Source of the DNA: Balneola sp.
Lineage (GTDB): Bacteria > Bacteroidota > Rhodothermia > Balneolales > Balneolaceae
Reading direction: 5' to 3'
Length of the DNA: 64,000 nucleotides
Assembly (NCBI GenBank): GCA_002696035.1
Contig: NZQV01000010.1
Coordinates: 248,001 to 312,000 of the forward strand
Part shown: piece by piece, positions 26,469 to 34,978 of the stretch
How positions within the stretch are numbered: the stretch's first letter is position 1
Layout of the letters: each line of letters opens with the position of its first letter
The notes under the pieces: generated by a model
The model's database searches: none
The model's input: only the letters and a program-made list of their open reading frames with translations
What the model was told of the DNA's origin: nothing
Translations under genes and position numbers: made by a program

Positions 26469-28331
26469 ATGGTAAAAGTTAACTTGCAAGAGCAGAAACG
26501 ATTAGAGATTCTTCGTGCATATGAAATTTTGGATACACGGGAGGAGCAAGAATTTGATCGGTTGATACAATTGGCGGCTGAGATATGTGATGTGCCTTTT
26601 GGAAAGATCAATTTTTTGGATGAATCCAGATCGTGGAGTAAAGCAAATTATGGTAATGATATTAAAGAAACCCCGAGAGAGGTCGCATTCTGTCATTACA
26701 CAATTCAGGATGATACCCATCTGGTTATTGAAGACACTTTGGAGGATGAGCGCTTCAAAGAATCGCCGTTTGTTACTGAAAGTCCTAACGTGCGTTTTTA
26801 TGCCGGGTTTACGATCAAAAGTGGTGGATATAATTTGGGAACCGTTTGTGTGTTGGGAACTGAGCCAAAGCAACTAAACGAATTCCAGTTCAAAGCACTT
26901 GAAACCATTGCCAGTGAGATCGAGTCTCGCTTAGAGCTGAAAAAAAAGAACAAGGATGTGGCTACCATCTCGGCATTTTTAGAAGCTTCTATTGAAGCTA
27001 TGCTGATCGTTGATCCAAAGGATTACAAGATCGTACAAAGGAATTCAAATGAGAGTGATCTTCTGTCAAGATTTATCCCGGAATGCGATAAATGTTCGTT
27101 ATTTGATCTTTTCCCGGGGTGGGACTATCTCGAAGAGTTAAAAAAATGGAATGAAGAGGTAGTCATTGAACCCTTCAAAATGGAAACAGAGATCAATGAT
27201 CATGAGGGTGAAAAAGTATATTTAGAGGTCAATACTACCCGGAAATATGGGAAATGGCTCATCACTTTTCAGGACATCACCAAAAGAAAGTTGATGGAGA
27301 ATAGTTTACTGGAGGAAAAGAAATTCAGTGATGCTATCATAAATGCACTTCCAAGTCACTTTTTCATGTTTGATGAGAAAATGAACTTTGTGCGATGGAA
27401 TAAAAACATACTTGAGACTACCGGACGTACAAAAGAGGATCTCGTTGATCTAAGTCCTGTTGATTTCTTTGAGAAAGAGGATGTTCAAAGAGTTAGCGAA
27501 TACGTTAAAAAAACAATGAATGGCTTTGAAGGATCTATTCAGGCTGATCTTGTGAAGAAAGATGGCTCAACTGAGCCGTACTTGTTCCATGCCATTGCAT
27601 TTGAGAATTTTGATAAAAAATATTTTCTCGGAACCGGACAGTCGGTAGCTGAGCAGGTTGAATATCAATCCACATTGAAGAACCTGATCCGTGAGAAAGA
27701 AGTGCTTCTCCAGGAAGTACACCATCGGGTGAAGAATAATCTTGCAGTGATCTCAGGGTTTCTACAGCTACAGGAACTTATTTCAGAAGATGAGCACACC
27801 AAATCCGTGTTGATGTCGAATTACAACCGCGTCAAGTCGATGGCTTTGATCCATGAGGAGCTTTATAAAGCGAAGGATTTTTCCGGAATTGATTTTGAAC
27901 ATTACCTGGCACAGATGCTCCGGGAATTGGAAGTACAGCTTAGTCCCAAGGATAAAGAAGTGCACCTTCATATTGCATCAGAGTCGCTATATATGAATTT
28001 GAATCAGGCTGTGCCGCTGGCTCTCATCATCAACGAGTTGGTTTCAAACGCCTTTATATTTGCTTTTGAGGGCAGATCTGAAGGAAATGTGTGGGTGAAG
28101 GTGAGTCAAAAAGGAGGGAAGGTTCACCTAAGCGTAAAGGATGATGGCATTGGACTCCCCGATGATTTTAAATTTGAGGAAAGTCCTACACTGGGAACCA
28201 CATTGATCATGTCCTATTCTGATCAGCTTAAAGCAGAAGTTGAAATCAATCCTGAAGCGGGCACTCATTATGAAATGTCTTTCAAGAACAAGAAATCACA
28301 ATCCGGATCTTCCTATCACCTCGCAGTATAG
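26469..28331 (+). CDS. GAF-PAS-PAS sensor histidine kinase (HisKA_2 type)
   Basis: 620 residues, no membrane segment, so probably cytosolic. An N-terminal GAF domain (about 20-155, 'AAEICDVPFGKINFLDE', 'REVAFCHYTI') is followed by two PAS-like domains (about 160-275 and 285-400; 'HFFMFDEKMNFVRWNKNILE'). The kinase core is HisKA_2/HWE-like: 'EVHHRVKNNLAVISGFLQLQ' contains the phosphorylated His (near 420), then 'ALIINELVSNAFIFAF' and 'VKDDGIGLPDDF' form the HATPase. No response regulator gene is adjacent, so it is an orphan kinase. Ligand unknown. A proteobacteria-like GAF with a conserved Cys/His pair suggests redox or small-molecule sensing at most. Confidence 0.85.
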   Translation: MVKVNLQEQKRLEILRAYEILDTREEQEFDRLIQLAAEICDVPFGKINFLDESRSWSKANYGNDIKETPREVAFCHYTIQDDTHLVIEDTLEDERFKESPFVTESPNVRFYAGFTIKSGGYNLGTVCVLGTEPKQLNEFQFKALETIASEIESRLELKKKNKDVATISAFLEASIEAMLIVDPKDYKIVQRNSNESDLLSRFIPECDKCSLFDLFPGWDYLEELKKWNEEVVIEPFKMETEINDHEGEKVYLEVNTTRKYGKWLITFQDITKRKLMENSLLEEKKFSDAIINALPSHFFMFDEKMNFVRWNKNILETTGRTKEDLVDLSPVDFFEKEDVQRVSEYVKKTMNGFEGSIQADLVKKDGSTEPYLFHAIAFENFDKKYFLGTGQSVAEQVEYQSTLKNLIREKEVLLQEVHHRVKNNLAVISGFLQLQELISEDEHTKSVLMSNYNRVKSMALIHEELYKAKDFSGIDFEHYLAQMLRELEVQLSPKDKEVHLHIASESLYMNLNQAVPLALIINELVSNAFIFAFEGRSEGNVWVKVSQKGGKVHLSVKDDGIGLPDDFKFEESPTLGTTLIMSYSDQLKAEVEINPEAGTHYEMSFKNKKSQSGSSYHLAV

Positions 28332-28355
28332 ATAATGACAAGAAATTGAAGCAGA

Positions 28356-29048
28356 TCAGTACTCGAATTTATTCCAGGGTTCTCCGGTAGGTTTGGGAGC
28401 TTTAAAGATCAGGAGTTCTTTTGTGGTGGGGTGTTCAAGTTCAAGTTTCACGGCTCGTAGTGCGATGTCCTTCCCCCTGGCTTTCTGAGGATTGCCATAT
28501 TTATGATCTCCCCAAAGCGGATGTCCTTCTTTGGCAAACTGTACCCGGATTTGGTGTGGCCTTCCGGTTATCAGGTCTACTTCGATAACGCTAAAATTCT
28601 TACTCGTTTTTATGGTGATGAATTTCAGCCTGGATTCCTTCGCCCTTCCCTTGGGAGAATTGTAGGCTTTTACAGTGTTTGTGCGGTTATCTTTTTCCAA
28701 AAAATGAACCAGTTCTCCATAAACGGGAGACTGTCCCTCTACCAAAGCCCAATAGGTTTTACTGATCGTACGTTTTCTGATCTGATAGGAAAGCCGTGAG
28801 GCAGCTTTTGAGGTCTTTGCTAAAACCATCACACCGCTCACAGGCCGGTCAAGCCGGTGAACAAGGCCCAGATATACATTTCCGGGTTTGTTATATTTTT
28901 TCTTGATGTATTGCTTGCAAAGATTTAATACATCTGGATTTCCGGTATGGTCTTCCTGCGAAAGCAATCCCGCCGGTTTATCGATCACCAGCAAGTGATT
29001 GTCTTCAAAAATAATAGGGATGTTGGGGGAGGTCTGCGTTGTTTCCAT
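28356..29048 (-). CDS. RluA-family pseudouridine synthase
   Basis: 230 residues from the ATG at 29048; a TTG ten codons upstream would add residues that resemble nothing. The catalytic motif is HRLDRPVSG (64-72) with Asp67, followed by 'GRPHQIRVQFA' and 'LRAVKLELEHPTTKE'. There is no N-terminal S4 domain, so it is of the short RluA type that isomerises U in tRNA or rRNA; target cannot be told. It converges with the kinase gene and is divergent from uvrC. Confidence 0.88.
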   Translation of the reverse strand: METTQTSPNIPIIFEDNHLLVIDKPAGLLSQEDHTGNPDVLNLCKQYIKKKYNKPGNVYLGLVHRLDRPVSGVMVLAKTSKAASRLSYQIRKRTISKTYWALVEGQSPVYGELVHFLEKDNRTNTVKAYNSPKGRAKESRLKFITIKTSKNFSVIEVDLITGRPHQIRVQFAKEGHPLWGDHKYGNPQKARGKDIALRAVKLELEHPTTKELLIFKAPKPTGEPWNKFEY

Positions 29049-29204
29049 GGTTCCAAAATTAGGGATTCTGAAAACCAAGTGCGGGATGATTTGCCACGAA
29101 ATCTGGAAAACATGAAAGGAGAGGTAAAGCTATTAATTCGTATTCCATTGAAATTTAGCTAAAGAAAAATGATTCGTCTCATGCATCCATGATCAAAAAT
29201 CTTT

Positions 29205-29212
29205 TATCTTTG
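29205..29212 (+). promoter_or_regulatory. TAnnTTTG box directly before uvrC
   Basis: TATCTTTG ends 4 bp before the uvrC ATG, so a transcript from it would be almost leaderless. No obvious -33 TTG at the expected distance. Confidence 0.4.
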
Positions 29213-29216
29213 AAGC

Positions 29217-31058
29217 ATGAGCAACGAAGGACAAGTCAAACTCTCCGAAAAGGTCGCTAATTTACCCACCTCACCAGGGGTGTACATCTATAAAGATACG
29301 AACGATTCGGTACTGTATGTGGGGAAGGCAAAGCGCCTTCGGAATAGAGTTCGTTCATATTTTCAGGAATCCCGTCCTGTGGATGGGCGCATCAAAACCA
29401 TGGTCTCCAAGATCGATGATCTGGAAGTCTTTGTAACTGATTCTGAAGCAGAAGCGCTTATTCTGGAGAATAACCTTATCAAACAGTATCAGCCGCGGTA
29501 TAATATTATGTACCGGGATGATAAGTCCTATCCCTACATCTGCATAACTGATGAGACCAAGCCGCGGGTATATCCAACCCGAACCGTGGTAAAGGATGGG
29601 AGTAAGTATTTTGGTCCGTACGACAATGTAGGGGCGATGAAACGGATGCTGGAGACCATTCGGAAAGCATTTGGATTATGTACGTGCGCTGTTTCCCAAA
29701 AGAACATCGACAAAACGAAAAGCGTACCAAACTGGCATTCCTGCTTTGATGATTATCTCGAAAACTGCTCTGGCGACTGGGACGATGAAGTGTACCAGGA
29801 TACCATCAAAAAAGTGGAGCGGATGCTGAACGGTAAAACGGATCAACTAATTCGTGAGCTGAAAGAAGAAATGCAGATTGCTTCTGATGCTTTAGCTTTT
29901 GAGGAAGCGGCCCAACTCAGGGATAGCCTAGATGCTGTGCAGCACTACAGTCAAAAGATGAAGATGGTGGTATCCAAAAAAGTAGACCGTGATGTATTTG
30001 CCATCCGGAAAGACGAAGAAATTGGCGAAGCTTGCGGGGTACTTTTCAAAGTTCGGGAAGGGAAGATGATAGGGAAATTCCATCGGTTCCTGAAAAACAT
30101 CGAAGGACTGAAAATGGGGGAGATGTTGCAATCGTTTGTAGAGGATTATTATACGGGGCAGTATATGGCGGCCATTCCGGATGAAGTGTATCTGAGCCAC
30201 GAGTTAACCGAAACCGAACCGCTGGAGCAGTATTTACAGCAAGAGCGCGGCAAGATCGTGCCGGTACATGTGCCACAGATCGGAGAGAAAAAACAGCTTA
30301 TAAAGATGGCTCAGGCGAACGCGAAATTGCATCTGAATGAACGTGCGCTCGAAAAAGCAAAAGCCGAACGAGACCGAATCCCCCACGCGGTCAAAGAACT
30401 GAAAGAACACCTGAAACTCGATCGACTACCCCGGAGAATTGAATGTTTTGATAATTCAAACTTACAGGGAACCGATCCTGTGGCATCAATGGTATGTTTT
30501 GTGGATGCCAGGCCCCGAAAGAGCGAATACAAAAGGTTTAATATAAAAACCGTGGAAGGACCGGATGACTATGCTTCCATGAAAGAGATTCTGACACGGC
30601 GTTATTCGAGGGTCATGAAGGAAGGCTCGCAAATTCCAGATCTTATCATCGTTGATGGCGGTAAAGGTCAGTTGAGTTCATCCGTAGAAGCTCTTAAGGA
30701 GATCGGTTTTTATGGAGAATGTGAGATCATCGGTTTAGCAAAAAGGCTGGAAGAAGTCTTTCTGCCGGGATTGAAAGATCCAATTATGATTCCCAAAAAA
30801 TCTTCTGCGCTGAAATTATTACAGCAGGCGAGAGATGAAGCCCACCGGTTTGCTATCACTTTCCACCGCCAGAAAAGAGCAAAGAGAACCGTGAAAACCG
30901 AACTGCTTGATATTAATGGGGTGGGAAAGAAAACAGCTCAAAAATTATTAATGGAATTCGGTTCCGTTAAAAAGATCAAAAAAGCGCACAAGAAAGAGTT
31001 GCAGGTTGCCGTTGGTAAATCTGTCGGTGAAAAAGTGTACAATTATTTTGCTGAGTAA
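29217..31058 (+). CDS. uvrC: UvrABC excinuclease subunit C
   Basis: 613 residues, near the family's usual length. UvrC makes both incisions around bulky DNA lesions. The GIY-YIG nuclease (about 15-95; 'GVYIYKDTNDSVLYVGKAKRL') makes the 3' cut. The UVR motif (about 200-240, 'ALAFEEAAQLRDSLDAV') binds UvrB, the RNase H-like nuclease ('IECFDNSNLQG', 'IIVDGGKGQLS') makes the 5' cut, and a helix-hairpin-helix ends the protein ('LLDINGVGKKTAQKLLMEFG'). The iron-sulphur cysteine block is unusual: C155, C157, C176 and C184 are present, but the place of the usual fourth Cys (CxGPC) reads CSGDW. Confidence 0.95.
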   Translation: MSNEGQVKLSEKVANLPTSPGVYIYKDTNDSVLYVGKAKRLRNRVRSYFQESRPVDGRIKTMVSKIDDLEVFVTDSEAEALILENNLIKQYQPRYNIMYRDDKSYPYICITDETKPRVYPTRTVVKDGSKYFGPYDNVGAMKRMLETIRKAFGLCTCAVSQKNIDKTKSVPNWHSCFDDYLENCSGDWDDEVYQDTIKKVERMLNGKTDQLIRELKEEMQIASDALAFEEAAQLRDSLDAVQHYSQKMKMVVSKKVDRDVFAIRKDEEIGEACGVLFKVREGKMIGKFHRFLKNIEGLKMGEMLQSFVEDYYTGQYMAAIPDEVYLSHELTETEPLEQYLQQERGKIVPVHVPQIGEKKQLIKMAQANAKLHLNERALEKAKAERDRIPHAVKELKEHLKLDRLPRRIECFDNSNLQGTDPVASMVCFVDARPRKSEYKRFNIKTVEGPDDYASMKEILTRRYSRVMKEGSQIPDLIIVDGGKGQLSSSVEALKEIGFYGECEIIGLAKRLEEVFLPGLKDPIMIPKKSSALKLLQQARDEAHRFAITFHRQKRAKRTVKTELLDINGVGKKTAQKLLMEFGSVKKIKKAHKKELQVAVGKSVGEKVYNYFAE

Positions 31059-31283
31059 ATTATATTGCCCTAGAGAGTGGTATTGTTGATCAGGGATCAG
31101 AGAACACGTTGTAACATTAACATGTGATATTTAAAAATGGAATGTGGCTTTATAGTTGAGGTAAGTCGTTAAGGTAAACGAGACGGCCGGAAACGCTCAA
31201 AAAGAGTAGCTTGTTTTGGAACAAAAGAAGTTTGGTCCACTTCAAGCCACTATGAGCTTAACCCCAAACTAAGGGTGAATATT
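31059..31283 (+). promoter_or_regulatory. Leader region of the ECF sigma operon
   Basis: 225 bp without an ORF. It has short potential pairings (GTCGTT/AACGAGAC around 31167-31186; CTTTATAGT near 31148 with ACTATGAGC near 31250), and AAGGG 8 bp before the ATG at 31284 is a good ribosome binding site. It could be a long 5' leader. No known riboswitch was recognised. Confidence 0.3.
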
Positions 31284-31925
31284 ATGAAATTGATCAAAAG
31301 ACACGTTGAAAAACCAAGTTATAAAGACTTAAAAGACAGAGAGCTTGTAAAATATTTTCGAAGAAATAACGATGAGTCTGCTTTTAATGAACTAATGAAT
31401 CGTCATCAGCAAAAGATCTATTCCTATATTTACAGTATGGTGATGAACCCTGAAATAGCCAACGATCTGTTTCAGACTACGTTCACAAAAGTGATCACCA
31501 AAATGGACGACACGTATAATGAACAGGGTAAGTGGATTGCCTGGGTTATGCGTATAGCACACAATGCGACCATTGATTATTTAAGAAAACAAAAGCGTTA
31601 CGTTGACGTTAGTGGATGGAGTGATGAAGACTCTTCAACCGATTATTTTGATCGGATGGAAGATGAAAGCAATGTGGATGCGGATGAACAGATCGTAGAG
31701 TCAGAGCTTCGATCCAGCTTAATGAAACACATTGCCAAACTTCCGGAAGAACAGCGCTCGGTTGTTTTGCTAAGGCACTATTATGAAATGCCGTTTAAAG
31801 AAATCGCAGAACTTACCGATGTGTCCATTAATACAGCACTGGGCCGAATGCGATATGCACTCATAAATCTTAGAAAGTATTTTGAGGAAGAAAAAGAAGA
31901 AGAGCTAAAATATGCACAAAGATGA
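31284..31925 (+). CDS. ECF-type RNA polymerase sigma factor
   Basis: 213 residues from the ATG at 31284; a GTG at 31275 lies in the ribosome binding site and is less likely. Sigma-70 region 2 is 'FNELMNRHQQKIYSYIYSMV', 'ANDLFQTTFTKVI' and 'IAHNATIDYLRKQ'. Region 4 is 'LPEEQRSVVLLRHYYEMPFK' and 'ELTDVSINTALGRMRYALIN', a helix-turn-helix for the -35 box. An acidic insert (about 110-130) joins them. The stop overlaps the start of the anti-sigma-like gene by 14 bp. Role likely in a surface stress response; regulon unknown. Confidence 0.9.
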   Translation: MKLIKRHVEKPSYKDLKDRELVKYFRRNNDESAFNELMNRHQQKIYSYIYSMVMNPEIANDLFQTTFTKVITKMDDTYNEQGKWIAWVMRIAHNATIDYLRKQKRYVDVSGWSDEDSSTDYFDRMEDESNVDADEQIVESELRSSLMKHIAKLPEEQRSVVLLRHYYEMPFKEIAELTDVSINTALGRMRYALINLRKYFEEEKEEELKYAQR

Positions 31926-32466
31926 AAACAACGCTATCCGTTATCTGATGAAGGAAATGGATCCTTCAGAAGAAATGGAATTCGAGAAGTTAATGCGGGA
32001 AGATGAAAATCTACTTATTGAAGTTGAAAGCCTGAGAGCGACCAACCGGAAGCTTTCAGTTCTTCCTTCTAAAAATCCCCCGGAACAAGTAACACAAACC
32101 ATAGCAGATGAATTAAAACAGATACAAGCTCAAAGAAAACGAACTTCTGGAACACTTACTTTTTATTTGAAAAGGGCAGTTGCTGCTGTTTTTTTGCTTA
32201 CGGGATTATCTGGAGGTTTTTACTACTATTTCTCCAATCCTTCAATGCCCGCGGAGGTACAATCTGTGACTACAGAATCATCTGATCAGGTTGAACCATG
32301 GGTTGACCGCAATGAGATCCTTCGTTTTGAGGATGGAGCATCTGCCATTCAGACTCAGGATGTTCAGCGTGATATAAACCGAAGCCAGAATAGGCTGCAA
32401 TTGGTCAATGATCCATCTTCATCCAATAGTGCAAGCGGAATATTGTTGACTGGTTCACCAAATTAA
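31912..32466 (+). CDS. Putative anti-sigma factor, single-pass membrane protein
   Basis: 184 residues. The N-terminal cytosolic part (1-78) is acidic and helical ('NAIRYLMKEMDPSEEMEFEK', a pattern of anti-sigma N-domains), followed by one membrane helix (about 85-105, 'AVAAVFLLTGLSGGFYYYF') and a low-complexity periplasmic tail. There is no zinc-binding HxxxCxxC motif. The overlap with the sigma gene and the topology support an anti-sigma role; direct binding is inference. Confidence 0.65.
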   Translation: MHKDENNAIRYLMKEMDPSEEMEFEKLMREDENLLIEVESLRATNRKLSVLPSKNPPEQVTQTIADELKQIQAQRKRTSGTLTFYLKRAVAAVFLLTGLSGGFYYYFSNPSMPAEVQSVTTESSDQVEPWVDRNEILRFEDGASAIQTQDVQRDINRSQNRLQLVNDPSSSNSASGILLTGSPN

Positions 32467-32497
32467 CTGCCTAAATAGCAATAAATTAGCCTTTTAT

Positions 32498-32528
32498 TGT
32501 GGATAACTTTGGCTGCTAATGTGAATAA
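32498..32528 (-). promoter_or_regulatory. Pair of DnaA-box matches upstream of parA
   Basis: TTATCCACA (complement of 32498-32506) and TTATTCACA (complement of 32520-32528) both fit TTATNCACA, point the same way and start 22 bp apart, about two helical turns. They lie 80-110 bp before the parA ATG in an AT-rich stretch. Confidence 0.5.
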
Positions 32529-32607
32529 GTATTTTTGTATAGCAGTACACCTCGCTTTATATTAGAATTTATAACAAAACAACAGAAAGTCTAAAGCAGG
32601 TCGTTTA

Positions 32608-33405
32608 ATGGGAAAAGTTATCTCAATTGCCAATCAAAAAGGTGGTGTTGGAAAAACAACCACAGCCATCAATTTAGCTGCAAGTTTGGCCGCGGTAGAA
32701 CATCCCACCCTTGTCATTGATATTGATCCGCAGAGTAACACAACAAGTGGATTGGGTATAGATACCAAAACAGTTACTAATTCGGTGTATGAGATCATGA
32801 TCGGTAGCACGGATATCGAAGAGACGATCCGTCAAACTGAACTCGATTTTCTGGATCTGGTGCCTTCCCACATCAACTTAGTAGGTGCCGAAATTGAGAT
32901 GATAGACCGCGAAGAGCGCGAACGTATTCTTAAAAAGGCGATCGAAAGTGTCCGGGATAAATACGATTTTGTGATCATTGATTGTCCGCCTTCACTTGGA
33001 CTTTTAACCATTAATGCACTAACGGCTTCCGATTCCATTGTGATCCCTGTTCAGTGTGAATATTTTGCTTTGGAAGGACTTGGGCAGCTTTTGAATACGA
33101 TCAAAATTGTGCGTCAGCATCTTAACCCGGAACTAGATATTGAAGGCGTGCTGCTCACTATGTACGATACGAGAACCAGGCTATCAAATCAGGTGGCGGA
33201 AGAAGTGAAACGATATTTTGATGAGAGAGTATTTAAAGCGGTGATTGCAAGGAATATTCGTCTTGCAGAGGCTCCGAGTTTTGGGAAACCGGCTCTTTTA
33301 TATGATTCAACCAGTGTGGGGGCAAAAAACTACCTGGCTTTGGCTCGAGAGATCATCAAGAAAAATAAGAAGTTATTTAAGAACAGCCCCGTTCTTAGCG
33401 ATTAA
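32608..33405 (+). CDS. parA: Chromosome partition ATPase ParA/Soj
   Basis: 265 residues. The deviant Walker A 'KGGVGKTT' is at residues 11-18, '[16 protein letters not shown]' is the A' motif, and '[18 protein letters not shown]' the Walker B. It lacks the N-terminal HTH of plasmid type Ia ParA, so it is the chromosomal Soj type. ParA binds DNA non-specifically and moves ParB-parS complexes. parB follows after 15 bp. No parS site (TGTTTCACGTGAAACA-like) was noticed nearby. Confidence 0.93.
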   Translation: MGKVISIANQKGGVGKTTTAINLAASLAAVEHPTLVIDIDPQSNTTSGLGIDTKTVTNSVYEIMIGSTDIEETIRQTELDFLDLVPSHINLVGAEIEMIDREERERILKKAIESVRDKYDFVIIDCPPSLGLLTINALTASDSIVIPVQCEYFALEGLGQLLNTIKIVRQHLNPELDIEGVLLTMYDTRTRLSNQVAEEVKRYFDERVFKAVIARNIRLAEAPSFGKPALLYDSTSVGAKNYLALAREIIKKNKKLFKNSPVLSD

Positions 33406-33420
33406 GAAAGAAATTATATT

Positions 33421-34365
33421 ATGGCTACCAAGAAAGTTTTAGGTCGAGGCTTAGGCGCTTTTTTTCCCGAATATCAGGATGAAGGTGATAAAAAAGGAAA
33501 AAGCGAAGAAAGCGGTGAGAAAGAAGGCGTTGAAAAAAGCTTTGTTAAGCCCGAGGAACGCGTAAATATTGTTTTAGATGTTCCGGTGGATCATATTCGA
33601 AAAAATCCCCATCAGCCCCGGAAAGACTTTGATGAAGAACGACTTGAAGAGCTTGGCTCTTCCATCAAAAAACACGGACTCATTCAGCCCATTACGGTAC
33701 GCTACATTGGAGAGAAGCGTTTTGAGCTGATCAGTGGTGAACGCAGATTGCGTGCAGCCAAACTTGTTGGTATTAAAGAGATCCCGGCCTATATAAGGGA
33801 GGCCGACGATGAGCAAAGTATGGCTTTCGCCCTTATCGAGAACATCCAGCGAGAACAGTTAAATCCGCTGGAAGTGGCTCTCGGCTACAAACGTCTGCTC
33901 GAAGAATTTGATTACACGCAGGGGGAGGTTGCAGAACGTGTAGGCAAAAACCGCACTACTGTTACAAACATGCTACGGTTGCTGAATCTTCCTGATTTTA
34001 TACAATCGGCGCTAAAGGCGAATAAGATTTCCATGGGGCATGCCCGTGCACTTATCACGATTGAGGATGAAAAAGTACAAAAGAAGATTCTCGATAAAGT
34101 GATTGAAGACGGGCTTTCAGTTCGCCAGATCGAAGATGCAGTTCGTGAGGCATCAAAACCTTCCAAACCGAAAAAATCCACTTCTTCGAGCACAAAAACA
34201 GGAGCCGATGATCCTTTTTATGAGGATATTTCGGCACGGCTTCGGCGGACGTTCAGTACCAAAGTGAACGTTAAACCCAAGAAAAAAGGCGGAGAAATAC
34301 GTATTGAATATTACTCAGATGATGACCTTGAACGGATTCTTAACATATTTGACTCGGTCGATTAG
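33421..34365 (+). CDS. parB: Chromosome partition protein ParB
   Basis: 314 residues. The N-terminus 'KKVLGRGLGAFFPE' is the ParA-stimulating peptide, and a low-complexity linker follows. The CTP-binding ParB/Srx domain (about 55-150) contains 'NPHQPRKDFDEERLEELGSS' and 'ISGERRLRAAKL', which includes the GERRxRA motif. 'LIENIQREQLNPLEVALGY' and 'TQGEVAERVGKNRTTVTNML' are the helix-turn-helix for parS. Usual length. It overlaps the next gene by about 47 bp. Confidence 0.95.
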   Translation: MATKKVLGRGLGAFFPEYQDEGDKKGKSEESGEKEGVEKSFVKPEERVNIVLDVPVDHIRKNPHQPRKDFDEERLEELGSSIKKHGLIQPITVRYIGEKRFELISGERRLRAAKLVGIKEIPAYIREADDEQSMAFALIENIQREQLNPLEVALGYKRLLEEFDYTQGEVAERVGKNRTTVTNMLRLLNLPDFIQSALKANKISMGHARALITIEDEKVQKKILDKVIEDGLSVRQIEDAVREASKPSKPKKSTSSSTKTGADDPFYEDISARLRRTFSTKVNVKPKKKGGEIRIEYYSDDDLERILNIFDSVD

Positions 34366-34969
34366 TCTGGCATGTGTGATCGTTATTCTTTGTTCGGTAA
34401 AAGGATTTTCCCAACAAACTCTGAACTATAGTTCGGTTTCATTTTCAGCAGAGCCAACCCGATTACCACTTGCTGATACCCTGGATGGTGATATTTACCC
34501 GGAGCCAAAGAAAGTATTACGCCGCTCGCTAATAGTTCCAGGGTGGGGACAAGTAACTAACAAGCAAGCCTGGAAAGTCCCCATTGTCTATGGTTTAATT
34601 GGAGGTTTGGTCTATTACAGTATTCACACGCACGATCAATACACAGATTATCGGGCAGCATTCTACAATTTGAATCCTGACACTCCTGATGATCAGCGAT
34701 TCGGTCCAACACCTGATTACATCAGTCAGAATACAAACCTGAATTCGCTGCGTGAAAACCGAAATTTTTATCGAAACAGAAGGGATCTCACATTTGTGAT
34801 GGTAGGTTTGGCATATGCCTTGAATGCTATTGATGCATACGTATTTGCGCATTTACGGCCATTTGATGTATCTGACGATCTATCTTTCAATACAAAATTT
34901 GCACCCGGAACTTTATTGGCTGAAAATAACCAACCGGTACCAACAATTTCAGTATCAATCAATTTTTAG
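34319..34969 (+). CDS. DUF5683 membrane protein
   Basis: 216 residues from the ATG at 34319 (a TTG at 34304 is also open). Signal or anchor helix 'SISLACVIVILCSVKGFSQ' near 14-32. The DUF5683 core follows: 'RRSLIVPGWGQVTNKQAWKV' (about 72-91), a membrane helix 'IVYGLIGGLVYYSI', then 'YRNRRDLTFVMVGLAYALNA' and 'DAYVFAHL'. The domain is frequent next to parB in Bacteroidota relatives; its role is unknown. The overlap with parB suggests co-expression. Confidence 0.8.
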   Translation: MMTLNGFLTYLTRSISLACVIVILCSVKGFSQQTLNYSSVSFSAEPTRLPLADTLDGDIYPEPKKVLRRSLIVPGWGQVTNKQAWKVPIVYGLIGGLVYYSIHTHDQYTDYRAAFYNLNPDTPDDQRFGPTPDYISQNTNLNSLRENRNFYRNRRDLTFVMVGLAYALNAIDAYVFAHLRPFDVSDDLSFNTKFAPGTLLAENNQPVPTISVSINF

Positions 34970-34978
34970 AAGAACAGA

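Noticed and set aside
31059-31283. Cyclic-di-GMP or other known riboswitch in the sigma leader
   Set aside because: Conserved cores of the common classes were not found by eye; only weak pairings are present.
32461-34365. parS sites around parAB
   Set aside because: No TGTTTCACGTGAAACA-like palindrome was noticed in this region; a motif search is needed to exclude degenerate ones.
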